Shown here piece after piece: positions 48,826 to 59,718 of a stretch of DNA of 64,000 nucleotides. Position numbers and translations under genes: made by a program. Each line of letters starts with the position of its first letter. Position 1 is the first letter of the stretch. The stretch spans positions 558,001-622,000 of the forward strand of contig JAKZAN010000007.1 of NCBI GenBank assembly GCA_023053545.1. Reading direction: 5' to 3'. Source of the stretch: Lepidurus packardi (Eukaryota > Arthropoda > Branchiopoda > Notostraca > Triopsidae). The notes beneath the pieces were generated by a model. It did not search any database. It was not told the origin of the DNA and was given only the letters and a program-made list of their open reading frames with translations.

Positions 48826-50310
48826 ATGACCTACCGGTCAACAAATCGCTCTTTAACATGGTTGCTACTGATATGGACAAGTCTGGCCGCAGCAGCGCCT
48901 CATGCTCCTTTGGAGACTTTATCAACAGGTAACAATTACGGTTATTTTTTTTTTTTTCTTGAGCGCTTAACTATGCCTTAGCGGGTAGCTGGGATGCATG
49001 CATGAAATAGCTTTGTATATGCAATAATGCCGGTCCATGGAAATTCCATACGACTCATAGATGTGGGAGTCCGACTCTTCATGTCCGTGGGTTCTTTGGC
49101 CGGTACCACAAACGGGTCCATTCATGAACGCCAACTGGAAATTTCCTGGTCTGGGCTGGCAGACTCAGTACAAACCGGTGATACGATCGGAGTATTTTTA
49201 CTAAACAAATCCCAATATTGTGTTGCCGACAGCGGGCTTGACAATCCTATCGAATCCATTGAGCTGACGTCTTCCATGCAGCAATCCTGGATACGAGTCC
49301 GAACCCAGATGCCTTATCTGCCCAACGATGAAATCGGCTACGAAAGCAACCGCTGTCTGGTTTACTGGGTAGGGTACATGCGCGACAGCCGACTCCTTGG
49401 CTGTGCTTGTCTTCAACCTCAACCCAATTGGATGTCGGAAAGGAAAACTACCTTAGGTGATTTTAAACTGCGTGAACTGTTCCTACCTGGGTCCCATGAC
49501 GCTGCGGCGTACGCGAAATACCAAGGTGTAATTTCGGAAAACCCTGCCACTCGATATTCCATTGCACAAAATGAGAATCTGGGAGCTCAGCTCCAATACG
49601 GTATCAGATACTTGGACATACGAATAACTTACCAAGAAAATACGGCAGTGCAGTTTTGGACTCACCATGGAACATATCGCTTAAGGCCCTTGTTGGAAGA
49701 TATCGCACTAGTCCAAGAATTCCTGCGAAATACGCAAGAAATCGTAATTTTCGACATTCATGACGTAGTAGGTCTTGACTCGAACCAGACTGTACACGAC
49801 GTCCTTCAAAACCTGCTTTTCCAAGAGTTCGAACCTTGGATGGCCCCGGATTACTTGACCTGGGATGTATCGTTGAACCAGTTGTGGGCTGCTAATAAGA
49901 GGCTTATCGTGACGTATAACGACGCTCATGGAGATGCCAATCCTTGGCTTTGGGAAGCTGTTCACCACAAATGGGGTGACGTAGATAAGGTACCCCTTTT
50001 GGAGAGCTACTTGGAAGGCGTCATGCAACAAGCAGCCAACGGCGAATTCAATTATCCGTTTTCCTGTATGGCTGAGCTTACACCGACTGCCATCGACATC
50101 GCCGAAGATCGTCTCGGAGGCCTCCGAGAAGCAGCAGACAGTGTTAATCGGAACGTTAGCACCTGGTTTGCGACACGATGGTACGAGTCCGCTGCAATTG
50201 TATCCAATGACTTTATACTTGGGGCTCAAATAATTAACATAGCTCTAGAAGAGAACGACCGCCGTGCGGCTGCTAAGCTTAAAGCACACTTATTTTATAC
50301 ATTGCACTAA
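48826..50310 (+). CDS. Secreted PI-PLC X-domain protein, paralogue 1
   Basis: Related to eukaryotic PLCXD proteins, which share the catalytic X domain of phosphatidylinositol-specific phospholipase C but lack the Ca2+-binding parts. Two exons: 48826-48928 and 49061-50310; 450 aa. Exon 1 encodes a signal peptide (SLTWLLLIWTSLAAAAP). Residues about 36-150 form a beta-rich N-terminal domain (LEISWSGL, GDTIGVFLLN, YWVGYMRD). The X domain follows: LGDFKLRELFLPGSHDAAAY (catalytic His in GSHD), LQYGIRYLDIR, VQFWTHHGTYRL (second His region), EIVIFDIHDVVG, RLIVTYND, then MAELTPTAIDI and STWF near the end. The catalytic residues look retained. Exon 2 is a single 1250-bp exon, whereas the adjacent paralogue is split by three introns in the same region. 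AATAAA at 50334. Confidence 0.88.
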
Positions 50311-50333
50311 ATCAACTCACTGCCTATATTAGA

Positions 50334-50339
50334 AATAAA
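50334..50339 (+). terminator. Poly(A) signal, PLC paralogue 1
   Basis: AATAAA 24 nt after the TAA at 50308-50310. This is very close, giving a short 3' UTR. Confidence 0.6.
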
Positions 50340-50356
50340 CGCGCTTGATTTACAAA

Positions 50357-52041
50357 ATGCTTCAACTTCGCATGCTTTCTTATCTTTTAATTTTCGCTTG
50401 CTCACGTTTTGCGTTACGCTTAGTTACACTTTTAAAGTTTCTGGGGGAAATAGAAAATAAATCCGAATAGTTTGTAATTTTTGGGTTTCACAGATTGTTT
50501 AAATGGAAACCTTAACGAACCTACCAAGCCTGTCCAAGTGTTCTTAACTCTCTCAGCGCTGGCTGAAACTTTGCCAGACGAGACAATAATTCAGCGCCAG
50601 TTTGAATTAAATTGGGTAGCAGATACTACCCATGTGGGAGACTGGATAGGCTTATTTGATCACGATCCTGTCAATAATCCTACCCAACCTGTCCACCGCA
50701 TAACGGCCGATGAGCACCCCGGCTACTATCGAACCGAAATTGAATTTCCAGACTTAGACCTTAGAAACTGGTCAAATTTCGAGGACTCTTGTCTAGGTTA
50801 TTGGATTGGATACATCAGACAAGGGTCAACTATTTCTAGTAACTGTTTCAAAGTGCGACCGTCGTGGATGTGGACCAACAGGTATTCCGAAACTTATTAA
50901 CGAACTCTGGCTTATTGTTAGATTTAACCATGACATTAATCAGAGAAACACTCGGAAATCTGAAGTTGAAAGAACTTATGATACCTGGTACTCATAACTC
51001 GGGGAGCTATCGAAAGTATTTGGGTACTGTGAGCGACAATGTGTTTACGAGGTACCTCATGTGTCAAGACGAAGACACCTGGAACCAATTAATGTACGGA
51101 ATACGGTATCTCGATATTCGCGTTGGCTATTACCCGGAGCTTTCTGACAAATTCTGGCTGAATCATAACTACGCTCGTATTAATCCTCTGCAAGACTTGA
51201 TAATAAGCTTGAAAAGGTTCTTACAAGGTCCGTGAACATATTTAATACTTGGAAGTTTAGAAAAGGCTTTTTTGAATAGAAACCAAAGAGATCGTAGTAT
51301 TAGACATCCACCGTTTCCCTGTCGGATTCATTAATGCTCCTCAAAGACATCACGAACTCGTTCAGTTACTACACAGTGAACTCGGAGAATTTATGGCACC
51401 AACAAATATGATTAACACCGCAACTTTGAGTAACTTATGGGCTGCTAACAAAACTTTAATAGTAAGTTATGCAGACTATGCAATGAGGGTAGCTTATGAC
51501 GATCTCTGGCCTGATATTCCCCAGGTAAGACTTATGTCAAATAAGTTATTTTCTTCACATAACTGATTCATCTTAAAAGGATTGGGGCGACAAGCAAAGT
51601 GTACAAGACTTACGACTCTATTTGGAGGAAGTGTTCTTACAGCGTACAAACTATTCTTATATGTTTGCTGCCATGGCTGAACTAACTCCGTCGACGTTTA
51701 ACATATTTCTTCGCCCTAACGAGGGGCTGCGGAACTTAGCCGATACCAGTAACCGCAACGTAACAGCTTGGTTCCGCGACATGTGGTGGTCTAAAGCGAG
51801 TACAGTAGCTGTAGACTTTTTCCATAGCACTGACATCGTGGACGTAGCCTTAGCGTCCAACTTACGAAAAAGCTACTGCAAAACGTTGTCCCGCACATTG
51901 TCGACAACAATAGTCGAAAACGCTGAAGAAAGGACTGCTTTGGAGGACAATCGCCCAACTTATCAAGGGCCGAGGTCGTTGATGGAAAATGTAGCCAGGA
52001 AGCCACGGCGTCCCAGAAGATTCCGCACAAGGAGGCCATAA
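50357..52041 (+). CDS. Secreted PI-PLC X-domain protein, paralogue 2
   Basis: Tandem paralogue of the preceding gene. Sure exons: 50494-50881, 50944-51227, 51280-51524, 51580-52041, all in phase. A probable signal exon is 50357-50405 (MLQLRMLSYLLIFACS), joined through a weak donor (C|gttttg); this first junction is the least certain point. About 475 aa. The domain order matches paralogue 1: FELNWVAD, GDWIGLFDHD, YWIGYIRQ, then LGNLKLKELMIPGTHNSGSY (His in GTHN), LMYGIRYLDIR, KFWLNHNYARI (second His), EIVVLDIHRF, TLIVSYADY, MAELTPSTFNI and TAWF. It adds a basic tail (RKPRRPRRFRTRRP) that paralogue 1 lacks. Divergence is high, so the duplication is old despite the adjacency. Confidence 0.85.
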
Positions 52042-52215
52042 GATATTATTATTATTATTCGACTTCAATTTAATTACTCCTACGTCACTGTCCAATAGAG
52101 AGCGGCAGTTTCGTTAGTTAACTAAGCCCCATCCACTGCCATCGCTATACCACAAACCCACCTATACCTACTGCCAAGAATGAAAAGAGGCTATCCAAAA
52201 CGCATTACTGTTTCC

Positions 52216-52221
52216 AATAAA
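52216..52221 (+). terminator. Poly(A) signal, PLC paralogue 2
   Basis: AATAAA 175 nt after the stop codon of PLC paralogue 2. Confidence 0.5.
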
Positions 52222-52475
52222 TTTTTATCAAATACACAGACTGATCATATTTACAAGCAAAGTTTATTCTTAAACTTTTTACTGGGGTACGTTATCCTGA
52301 GTTGTAAAAAGCTCAACGGTTGGAGATACGTCGTTATCGCTGCTTGAACGAAAGAAAAATCTTGTCTGCTACAAGCGACGACTTTGTACTTTTACTGCTT
52401 TTCGGGAAACAACAAAAATACCAACTGATTGGTATCTTACTTGGTTTGTCACTAGAAGTAATAAGAACGCCGAAC

Positions 52476-52592
52476 CAGGGCCGTCTTAACACCCCCATGG
52501 GCCCCTGGGCCAAGTTTCAAAATGGGCTCCTAAACAGGTCAGGATAGCCCCCCGTAAGTTCAAATTGGGCCCCTAAACAGATCAGGATGGGC
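52476..52592. mobile_element. Possible transposon remnant with internal repeat
   Basis: CAGGGCCGTCTTAACA followed by GGGCCCCTGGGC-type sequence resembles termini I associate with hAT-like DNA transposons. Two imperfect copies of a unit containing CCTAAACAGGTCAGGAT lie at about 52518-52550 and 52561-52592. No matching inverted terminus was found to the right, so it would be a truncated relic. Confidence 0.35.
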
Positions 52593-52886
52593 CCACTAGC
52601 CTCGTGATGTTTTTTATTGTTTTGCGAAATACTTGTGTAAGAAAGTAAGAAAACACAAATAGATAGTTAATTGCCGACACTAGTTAATTTTATTAGCTCA
52701 TTCAGTTGCATAGAGCAAACGATCTATTAGAAAATTACGGTTTCGAAGATCGCGGTTTGGACCTTAATGTTGCGCGCTTTCCTTCGTTAAGTTGTAACCA
52801 AACGCTTTTGTCAGTGCGCAGTCTGTTTACAGTTTATTTTCTGTGTGAATATATTACTTCTGTTATCTTATCTTACCTTTTGAAAG

Positions 52887-53684
52887 ATGCTGTCTGGATT
52901 AGTTAGAGAACACCAGGCGAGACAACAAGTAAAGAAAGAAGACCGAGGTAATATTCACTTTTATCATGCATTGTCATGCCATGTTTATTTACGTTTTCTG
53001 CATTACCACAATTATATTGTTTTCCTCTTAACATGTCTATAATCCAATGCAAAACTGTTTTCTAGACCACAAAAGGAAGGATGCTTTAGCTGCTGCTTCA
53101 AATCTGACAGATGCGCTTGTTGACCATTTAAATGTCGGGTAACTATTTTTCTGTACTGTTTTTTCCATATTCTGTACTATACTGTACAGTATATACTGTT
53201 CCGTACTGTATTTTTCTATAGTCTTCACTACATTTCACTGTGACATCTCTCAATTTTCACAATATTAACCGCAGTATACAGGTTAATGTGTTAACCTATA
53301 AACTGTGATATTATCCCTGTCACCTTCGCCGAATTCATCTACGTGGTCAATTGAAGCAAAAAGCAATACTAAAAATAAACAGATTAAAATGAACAAAACT
53401 TAAGTATTTAAGGTTCAGAATTTGCACTTACGCAGTGCTAAATTGTACGTTACAGAGTTGCACAGGCCTATCTGAATGAACGAAGATTGGATTCCGAAGC
53501 TCGCCAATTGCAATTGAACGCGTCCAACTTTTCGCGGCAAGCGCAGCAATGGTTGCATTTGGTAGAAAATTTTAGTTCTGCTTTGAAAGAGATTGGCGAT
53601 GTGGAAAACTGGGCTCGCAGCATTGAAAACGACCTTCAGACGACGGCAACTGCGCTGGAATATGCTTACAAAGGTAAAGTCTAA
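52887..53684 (+). CDS. BLOC1S1: BLOC-1 subunit 1 (BLOS1/GCN5L1)
   Basis: Small coiled-coil subunit of BLOC-1 and BORC, acting in lysosome-related organelle biogenesis and lysosome positioning. Three exons in phase: 52887-52947, 53066-53138, 53456-53684; 120 aa, close to the about 125 of vertebrate BLOS1. Sequence is strongly conserved: MLSGLVREHQARQ at the start, ALVDHLNVGVAQAYLNER, then QWLHLVENFSSALKEIGDVE and NWARSIENDLQTTATALEYAYKG, ending KGKV. It is helical throughout with no membrane segment. The last codons run through a GGTAAAG, a potential donor, so a longer alternative tail cannot be excluded. Confidence 0.97.
53139..53225. repeat. CTGTAC-rich low-complexity tract
   Basis: In the second BLOC1S1 intron, variants of CTGTACT/AGTACAG recur (TCTGTACTATACTGTACAG and similar), forming short overlapping palindromes. 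Confidence 0.6.
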
Positions 53685-53816
53685 TAAAACTGTACGTCCA
53701 AGACTTCTTATCTTGCATTCTAAAATTTAGTTGGTCAAAACGGAAGCTAGGTTTGCACACCAACAGCCACACACAGTTTGTCGTTAAAAACTGTAACTCT
53801 TGTCTTTGCTTGCATA

Positions 53817-53822
53817 ATAAAT
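53817..53822 (+). terminator. Poly(A) signal, BLOC1S1
   Basis: AATAAA 132 nt after the BLOC1S1 stop and only 22 nt left of the PYM stop codon on the opposite strand, so the two mRNAs probably overlap at their 3' ends. Confidence 0.6.
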
Positions 53823-53844
53823 ACCATTAGAACTAACATCAACC

Positions 53845-54564
53845 CTAAAGTGAGTTTCCTAGCTCTTTAATTTCTTGCTCGATTTCCTTTTTTCTGTTAA
53901 TCTTCTCGAGTTGCTCTTTTTCAGGATTTTTCAGTTCACCACTGCTAATTTTTGTCTGCAGCATCTCGATGTCTTTTAATTTTTTTTTTAAGGCTTTTAG
54001 TTTTTTAGAAGGATCGGCAACCGATTCGTTAGTATCTGCGTTCACTTCGGATATCTTTACACTCGCTACTTGTGTCGATAAAGCTTTCGTAACAGATTCT
54101 TCCTCTGTTGGCTTGTTGGCTTTCTTCTTTTTTTTTTTGCTGACGGAACTGGCCGCTGAAGGAGGTAAGCCAGGAATTGTGGGCTTTGTGTCTTTTGTGG
54201 TCAGCAGCTGGGGATTCAACCCAATCGGGTGGCTCAGTTGAGATTTTGCCCACTGTTTTCCTTTACTTTCATACCTAGAAATGAATAACTGGTTATAATA
54301 AACTAACTCAAGAAAATAACATACTTACACGGGTACTTCATCTTGAGGGACGTAACCGTCCTTGACTCTACGTGCTTTTCTCCATGTACCATCTGGCCTT
54401 TGACTTGCTGGAATAAACGCTTCACCTATATAGACCAAAGCGGAATATGTAATAAAAACTGTGAATGATGTAAAACAAAAGAGGCCATTTATAATACCTG
54501 TTTCGTCGTCCCTTACAGTGGTAAATTGTGTTGCGCTTGTCATTTTTTTCAGTTGTATTTTCAA
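53845..54564 (-). CDS. PYM: Partner of Y14 and Mago (PYM), exon-junction-complex disassembly factor
   Basis: PYM binds the Mago-Y14 heterodimer through its N-terminus and the small ribosomal subunit, removing exon junction complexes from translated mRNA. Three exons in phase: 54498-54564, 54329-54425, 53845-54274; 197 aa (human about 204). The N-terminal motif is clear: [20 protein letters not shown] then [20 protein letters not shown]. The middle is Lys/Ser-rich and disordered ([10 protein letters not shown]). The C-terminus is a charged coiled coil ([39 protein letters not shown]) as in other PYM proteins. The first ATG (54564, MKIQLKK) was chosen; the Met at 54543 (MTSATQF) is closer to the usual start and equally plausible. 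Convergent with BLOC1S1. Confidence 0.95.
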
Positions 54565-57197
54565 TTACGCTTGTCACAAGTGGCAAAATGCACAGCTTAG
54601 CTATCGGTGCCTCTTCAGTCTTCGAATTTGTTACCCCTGGTGCGCTGGCAAATTTTGCGACCGCGGGTAGGAACCGCCCATGGTACTTCCACATGGTAGT
54701 ATGGTTACTGAACACTCCTATAAATGGTAATTCCAACAGTCTTTTTTCGCTTTTTCATTTAAAATAAAATAACTAAAATAATTATTTTTATTGAAAAATA
54801 CGACTTAAAATATGACTTGCCTCTTGGAAAGGCCAAGGCTATGTAAAAATAAATACATTTAACGTGATGTGTACGTGACGCTTTCTTTCCGTAATACGAG
54901 CGGAACACTACTTATTAGGAAGAGTTTTGTTGATGTCTGTTCATGGAAAAGTAACTTTATGCCCATTTCGAGGCTGGAACTCGTTTTTCCTGTTAGCTGC
55001 AATTGCAGCCTTGAAGGATTTCCGTAAACGCATTTCAGCTAATCAGAATGCGTACTGAGAAAAAGAAGGGAGCATTTGTGAAACCACAGTAATTAAACAT
55101 TCGTTAAAAATTATACGACAATAAGAAATTGAATGCTAAAATTGTTACTTAAGTTCATTGTCTATAAGGTATTAAGCAACACGACATGCTACCAGCTTTT
55201 AACAGGATATAATAACTACTATTTATGTATTTTAAACCCATATTCCACTTTATTTCCGTCTGTAGTATTTCCTAAAGTTTTGCTTTTCGTGAAACCACTG
55301 ACTAGGAAAGTGGCACTCTCGGAAGATACTGGATGAAATTTCTGCCATTAATCGAAAGGTACCGTTACAGTAGTGCTATTTTAACCCAACTATATTTTTT
55401 ATTGCACGATAATAAATTACAGTGAAAGCAAATAATTTAAACAGAAAGCAAACGGAAGCATGACCCGGGTTGAGTCTTGCATCGACTGTCCTTTTCGTCT
55501 ACCCATTACTTTCTTTACTGGTACAAAACAGGTCTGCTATACGCCGAAATCTCAAAACATTCACGTTCACTTTCACTGTAACAACACATCTAGTCTCTAC
55601 CTTTCCAAAATCAAGTTAATGTACAGTACATCTTTGAAGGATTTCAGCTCGACCTTTATTCTCTTACACGATCTCCACAATATGCTCATCGTGGCAGACC
55701 TACGAAAGGTAAGGAAGAATCGCCTTCCCAATTATTCGTGTTCTTCGCGAATTGCCTTTCCCTTTCACTTCCATTTACTTCGTACCACCAGCAATGACGG
55801 GAAAACAAAATGAGGTTACTCTCAAATACATTAAACCCGAGGACGATACAATACTTCCTTCTTGACAACAACAAGGTTGAATATGTTCAGACTCAAATAA
55901 AGTTTACGCTTACACGTTTGAAATCGCACAATTTGCTTATGCTAATTACACAATTGGACTGTCTAGACCAACATCTAGATTTTTATGTATACTACGTGAC
56001 CATTATCTTATATTATCAGACAAATTTGTGTTTAAAACGAAAACTACAAGTTATAAAAGACCTTACTTAACCAATACCTCCACTGAACTGCATGAATATT
56101 CAGCCATTAACATGCCAAGCAAACGGATTTAAAAAAAGCAAACAAGATATTAACAAACATTATGTATTATGCTTTTTTTAGAGCATGGTCAAGAACACAC
56201 GGCAAGCGAGTGTTACTGAACTCACGGATACACCAGAAAAATCTCAATTTTTCCCAAGGCGAAAGCCTGACATTGGACCGTACGGGTGGTGCGGTTTAAA
56301 CTGAAAAAGTACCTTTAAAAAAATAAATAGGCTAGTCGTAAAAGAGAAATCATTGTAAGAAAGTTCTAAAAAAAGCTGCACTTCATTTAATTAGGGCGAG
56401 AGTGATGTTCAGTGTTATTCAGATCACCGAACCACTTCTTGTTCATCCTGTCTTTTGTGGGTTCATGAGACCGAAACACAATTGCGAATAATTTCATGAC
56501 CATGACAACAACCGGAATGAAGGGTCCGGATGACGATTTTAGACGAATTTTACCAATAGGAGCGACCTCAATCTAAGAGCAGTTAAGCTATTGATTACGT
56601 GAACTAGAACGAAGATTTGGTATTCTGTTACGCACGATCGAAATGCTAATCCTCCGTGGTTTCCCAGTTTAATGTCACTCAAACACAAAGGGATTATAAC
56701 CAGTTCATCTACAAAAGCCTTGATTGTTATTACTTAGACAAATATATTAGTCATATTCGAGTTTTTTTTTTTTGCATTGCTTGCATAGCTGCCCACCTTG
56801 GGATTTATCACTTGGAATGACCAAATGCGATACCGGTACCAACCAGAAGTGGATGACATTAAGGAACGGAAACCGTGTAGAAGACCGAGGACACATAATA
56901 ATGTATTGTACATTTCTTGTTTTAATTTCTGGTAACTTTTACGGCGTTGAAAATTGAAAAGAGAATTATATAGCTTACTTAGTGATAATTATAGTTAACG
57001 ACGTAAGCTTCCCAGGGCAGAAGTAGAGCATCGTCTAAGGGGGGTATGACTTCCAGCTTTACTGACTTCCAGCTGATCCTTCATTAGGCTACAGGTAAAC
57101 ATTCACTTTTCCTTACCTTTCGGTTTCTGAAGCAAAACTTCCTTTCAGTCAAATAAGCCGTGCACCCCTCCCCTCCTTCCAGTCTAATATGGGTCAG
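54565..57197. other. Intergenic, no supported gene
   Basis: 2.6 kb, AT-rich. Two overlapping plus ORFs (55460-55813 and 55810-56070) were examined; they show no signal peptide, family motif or in-phase splice pattern. The left edge should hold the PYM promoter. Confidence 0.45.
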
Positions 57198-57205
57198 TAT
57201 AAAAG
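57198..57205 (+). promoter_or_regulatory. TATA box of the Thr/Pro-rich secreted gene
   Basis: TATAAAAG followed by GGATGG, a near-consensus TATA box. A start near 57230 (CCCAGTGTTG) gives a 5' leader of about 110 nt before the ATG at 57343. Confidence 0.75.
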
Positions 57206-57342
57206 GGATGGACGCCACTTCTGCGCAGCCCCAGTGTTGTTGGACGCAGCTTTTCGGCTTTGCAACAACTAGACAATCTTGCTTTCGTTCCAACCGAGAG
57301 TGAATCTTGTGAAAATCGTGCCTAAAATCAAAACCGATAGTC

Positions 57343-59598
57343 ATGCAACTCTTGTAAGTACTCATCCTAGATAACAACCTTATGGGAGTAATAAAAACCG
57401 CCTCTGGAACGTTCGTCCTGGACTGTTTTACTCGTTTTAAGAGTACACAACTAATAATATATTTAGTTATCCGTTCATTGACTGGGAAATTGAACGAAAA
57501 GTCTGTCTATGGGAAAAAATCCGGCCTTCTCCGTTGTAGACCTACATTTAATTGTCAGAAAACGCGATAAAACTTTTTCTTTCGCTACATCGTTCTGCTT
57601 TCGCGGCCCGCGTTGAAAGTGAAAGGTGACTATGGCACATGTTAGTCCTGTGGGTCACAAACCAACGGGGACACGCCCTATGTATAAGCCGGTCCAGTGT
57701 AAGCCTTACCTTACCAGATGTAATCAGCCTTCTGGAATACCTGTTCCTATAAAAAGGCACGTTTACTTCAAAAAATAAAATATGAACGTTTTTTTTTTAA
57801 TATAAAAATGTCGATTTTTCTTGCAATAGCAACTAAAAAAGTAACATTTCCTTTGAAGTCCAATCTAGAAAAATAAGATTCTTACCATAAATACGATCCC
57901 TTTACAAGGCACCTTCATTCCAACAAAGAAAATAACAGTGAACTTTAGAAAAGAAAGGGAAAGGTCGATTTCAATAACCAATTGGAAAGAAAAAAATCAT
58001 TTTGAAACCCGATCTGTAGAATGCGATTTGTATCCAGCTTTTCAGAGGTATGGAAAAAACATTGCTTGTCTGCGAGTATTGAAACAAAACCCTTTACCTA
58101 ACGGCTGTGAGTATAGAATGGAAAGTATCTGAGCATCTGAAACAGTTGCCATTCACTTTTCATTTCTATACTTGAAGAGATAACCGGTTACCCCTTTCAC
58201 AATGTCAGCAATCATTTGGCAGCGAATTCAGCCATGATTATCTCTCTTATTCCTTTCCAGATGGTTCGTGATGCTGGCAGTTTGTTTACCAGCTTCCACT
58301 TATACCAAACCTTTAAAGCCAACATCTGATGATGTTGACGTAGAACATGGAATTGCTCCGAAAGCAGACAAATTGGCAGGGCTTACTGTAGACGACGATG
58401 AGGCCCCAGTCCTGTTTATCAAAGGTATCGGTCCAATTCCCGTAAAGGTCCTCGATGGTCCTTTGCCTACCCCAGCAACCGATGTCAGGGTAACAACGGA
58501 AGGCCTACCTGCACAATCCACGGACTCGGCTCCGGAACCCCAAATTCCAGCCACAGAAAAAAGCACTCCAGTACCTACTACGGAGAAGGTTGTTACAACT
58601 GTCGCGCCAGCTTCTTCAGGTCGGAGCAGACAATCCGGAGGCGCAGCTAAAAATAATGTAGCTCGCCGTAACAAAGAAACTACAACTACCACAGAAGCCA
58701 CCACAACTGCAGCATCAGGATTCCGCGGACGTAACCGCAAACAAAGCCCTATCGCAGCTGCGTCCAGTCCTGCTCGAAGTTTCTCGCCCACGCCTAAAAG
58801 CTCTGTTGCCACCACCACTTCCACCACGCAGGCAAATAAAGTTGCTGAGAAAAGCTCGGGTGGATCGCGACCTAGTGCGGATGGACTGTCGGAATTCCTG
58901 ACAGCCCGCCGCCGTCAGCGCATTGAATCTACTACCGAAGCCGACCCCATTGCACCAATCTTGGCTAAAGCCAAAGCCAACACTGAAAATGCGTAAACAA
59001 ACTTGGCTAGCATTTCTTTTTGCCTTCCTAATAAGCTAAATCATGGAAACTAAGATAAATTACCCGTTCTAGATCTGCAACACGAGGCGGAAGTCGAAGA
59101 ACTACAACCCGGAAAAACGAAGCAACTACTACCACATCCACAACGACAGAAGCAATGGAAACCGCACCAGAGAACAAAAATGGTCGCAACCGATTCTCTG
59201 TGCCCAAAACTACCAAGAACAGTCGCAGTGCAGCTTCTACTACCAGCAAGCCTGTAGCTGTAGAGCCACCTACTGCCGGGGAATCCAACTCGAAACCCCG
59301 TCTTCTCCCCAAAAAGTAGACGATAATCCTGCTCGATTCTCAGTTGAAATAAGCTTTTAAATGTTTCCTTCGTAGGCCCTTAGTTTTCAAGCCGGCTGGT
59401 CCCAGCCCACTCCTGCGTAAATCTGCGCAAACTACCACAGAGCCACCCACGAATGCTTTGGATGATCTCGAAGGTAACCATCCAGAAACCTTGGATGAAT
59501 CTGCTGTAGTTGAGCAAGAAGCTCCGGCACCAATTACTCCTGCCCCCAAACCTACTCGAGTTGCCGGGCGAGGCTTGCGTGGCGGTACCCGAGCTTGA
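57343..59598 (+). CDS. Secreted Thr/Pro-rich, mucin-like protein
   Basis: Four coding exons in phase: 57343-57353, 58261-58992, 59073-59315, 59376-59598; 402 aa. The first coding exon has only 11 nt (ATG CAA CTC TT) before a GTAAGT donor and a 907-nt intron. Joined, they give a classical signal peptide, MQLLWFVMLAVCLPASTYT. The mature protein is low-complexity: acidic at first (SDDVDVEHG, VDDDEAP), then long Thr/Ser/Pro/Ala tracts (KETTTTTEATTTAAS, KNEATTTTSTTTEA) expected to carry O-glycans, interspersed with basic RGRNRK, NGRNRF and TRGGSRR elements, ending VAGRGLRGGTRA. It lacks cysteines after the signal peptide and shows no chitin-binding RR consensus. Extracellular matrix, cuticle or mucin roles are guesses. 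Strong TATA box at 57198 and AATAAA at 59713. Confidence 0.75.
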
Positions 59599-59712
59599 TT
59601 TTTTTTTTTGCTATAAGTAATTGTCACTAGTTAGTATGCATAGCATAAGCGTAAATACGAACGCAGCTGTATATAAAACTTGCTACGCATAAAACTCTTT
59701 TATTTTTGAAAC

Positions 59713-59718
59713 AATAAA
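59713..59718 (+). terminator. Poly(A) signal, Thr/Pro-rich gene
   Basis: AATAAA 115 nt after the stop codon at 59596-59598. Confidence 0.6.

Noticed and set aside
49201-50229. Long minus-strand ORFs opposite PLC paralogue 1
   Set aside because: Antisense shadows of a conserved X-domain exon; no independent features.
55460-56070. Two overlapping plus-strand ORFs (117 and 86 aa) in AT-rich sequence
   Set aside because: No signal peptide, no family motif, and the donor and acceptor candidates (after LRK, and before CAATGACG) do not keep phase. The composition is like translated intergenic AT-rich DNA.
58300-58827. 175-aa minus-strand ORF opposite the Thr/Pro-rich gene
   Set aside because: Val/Ser-rich antisense of the TTT/AAA codon repeats; the plus strand has a signal peptide, splice phases, a TATA box and a poly(A) signal.
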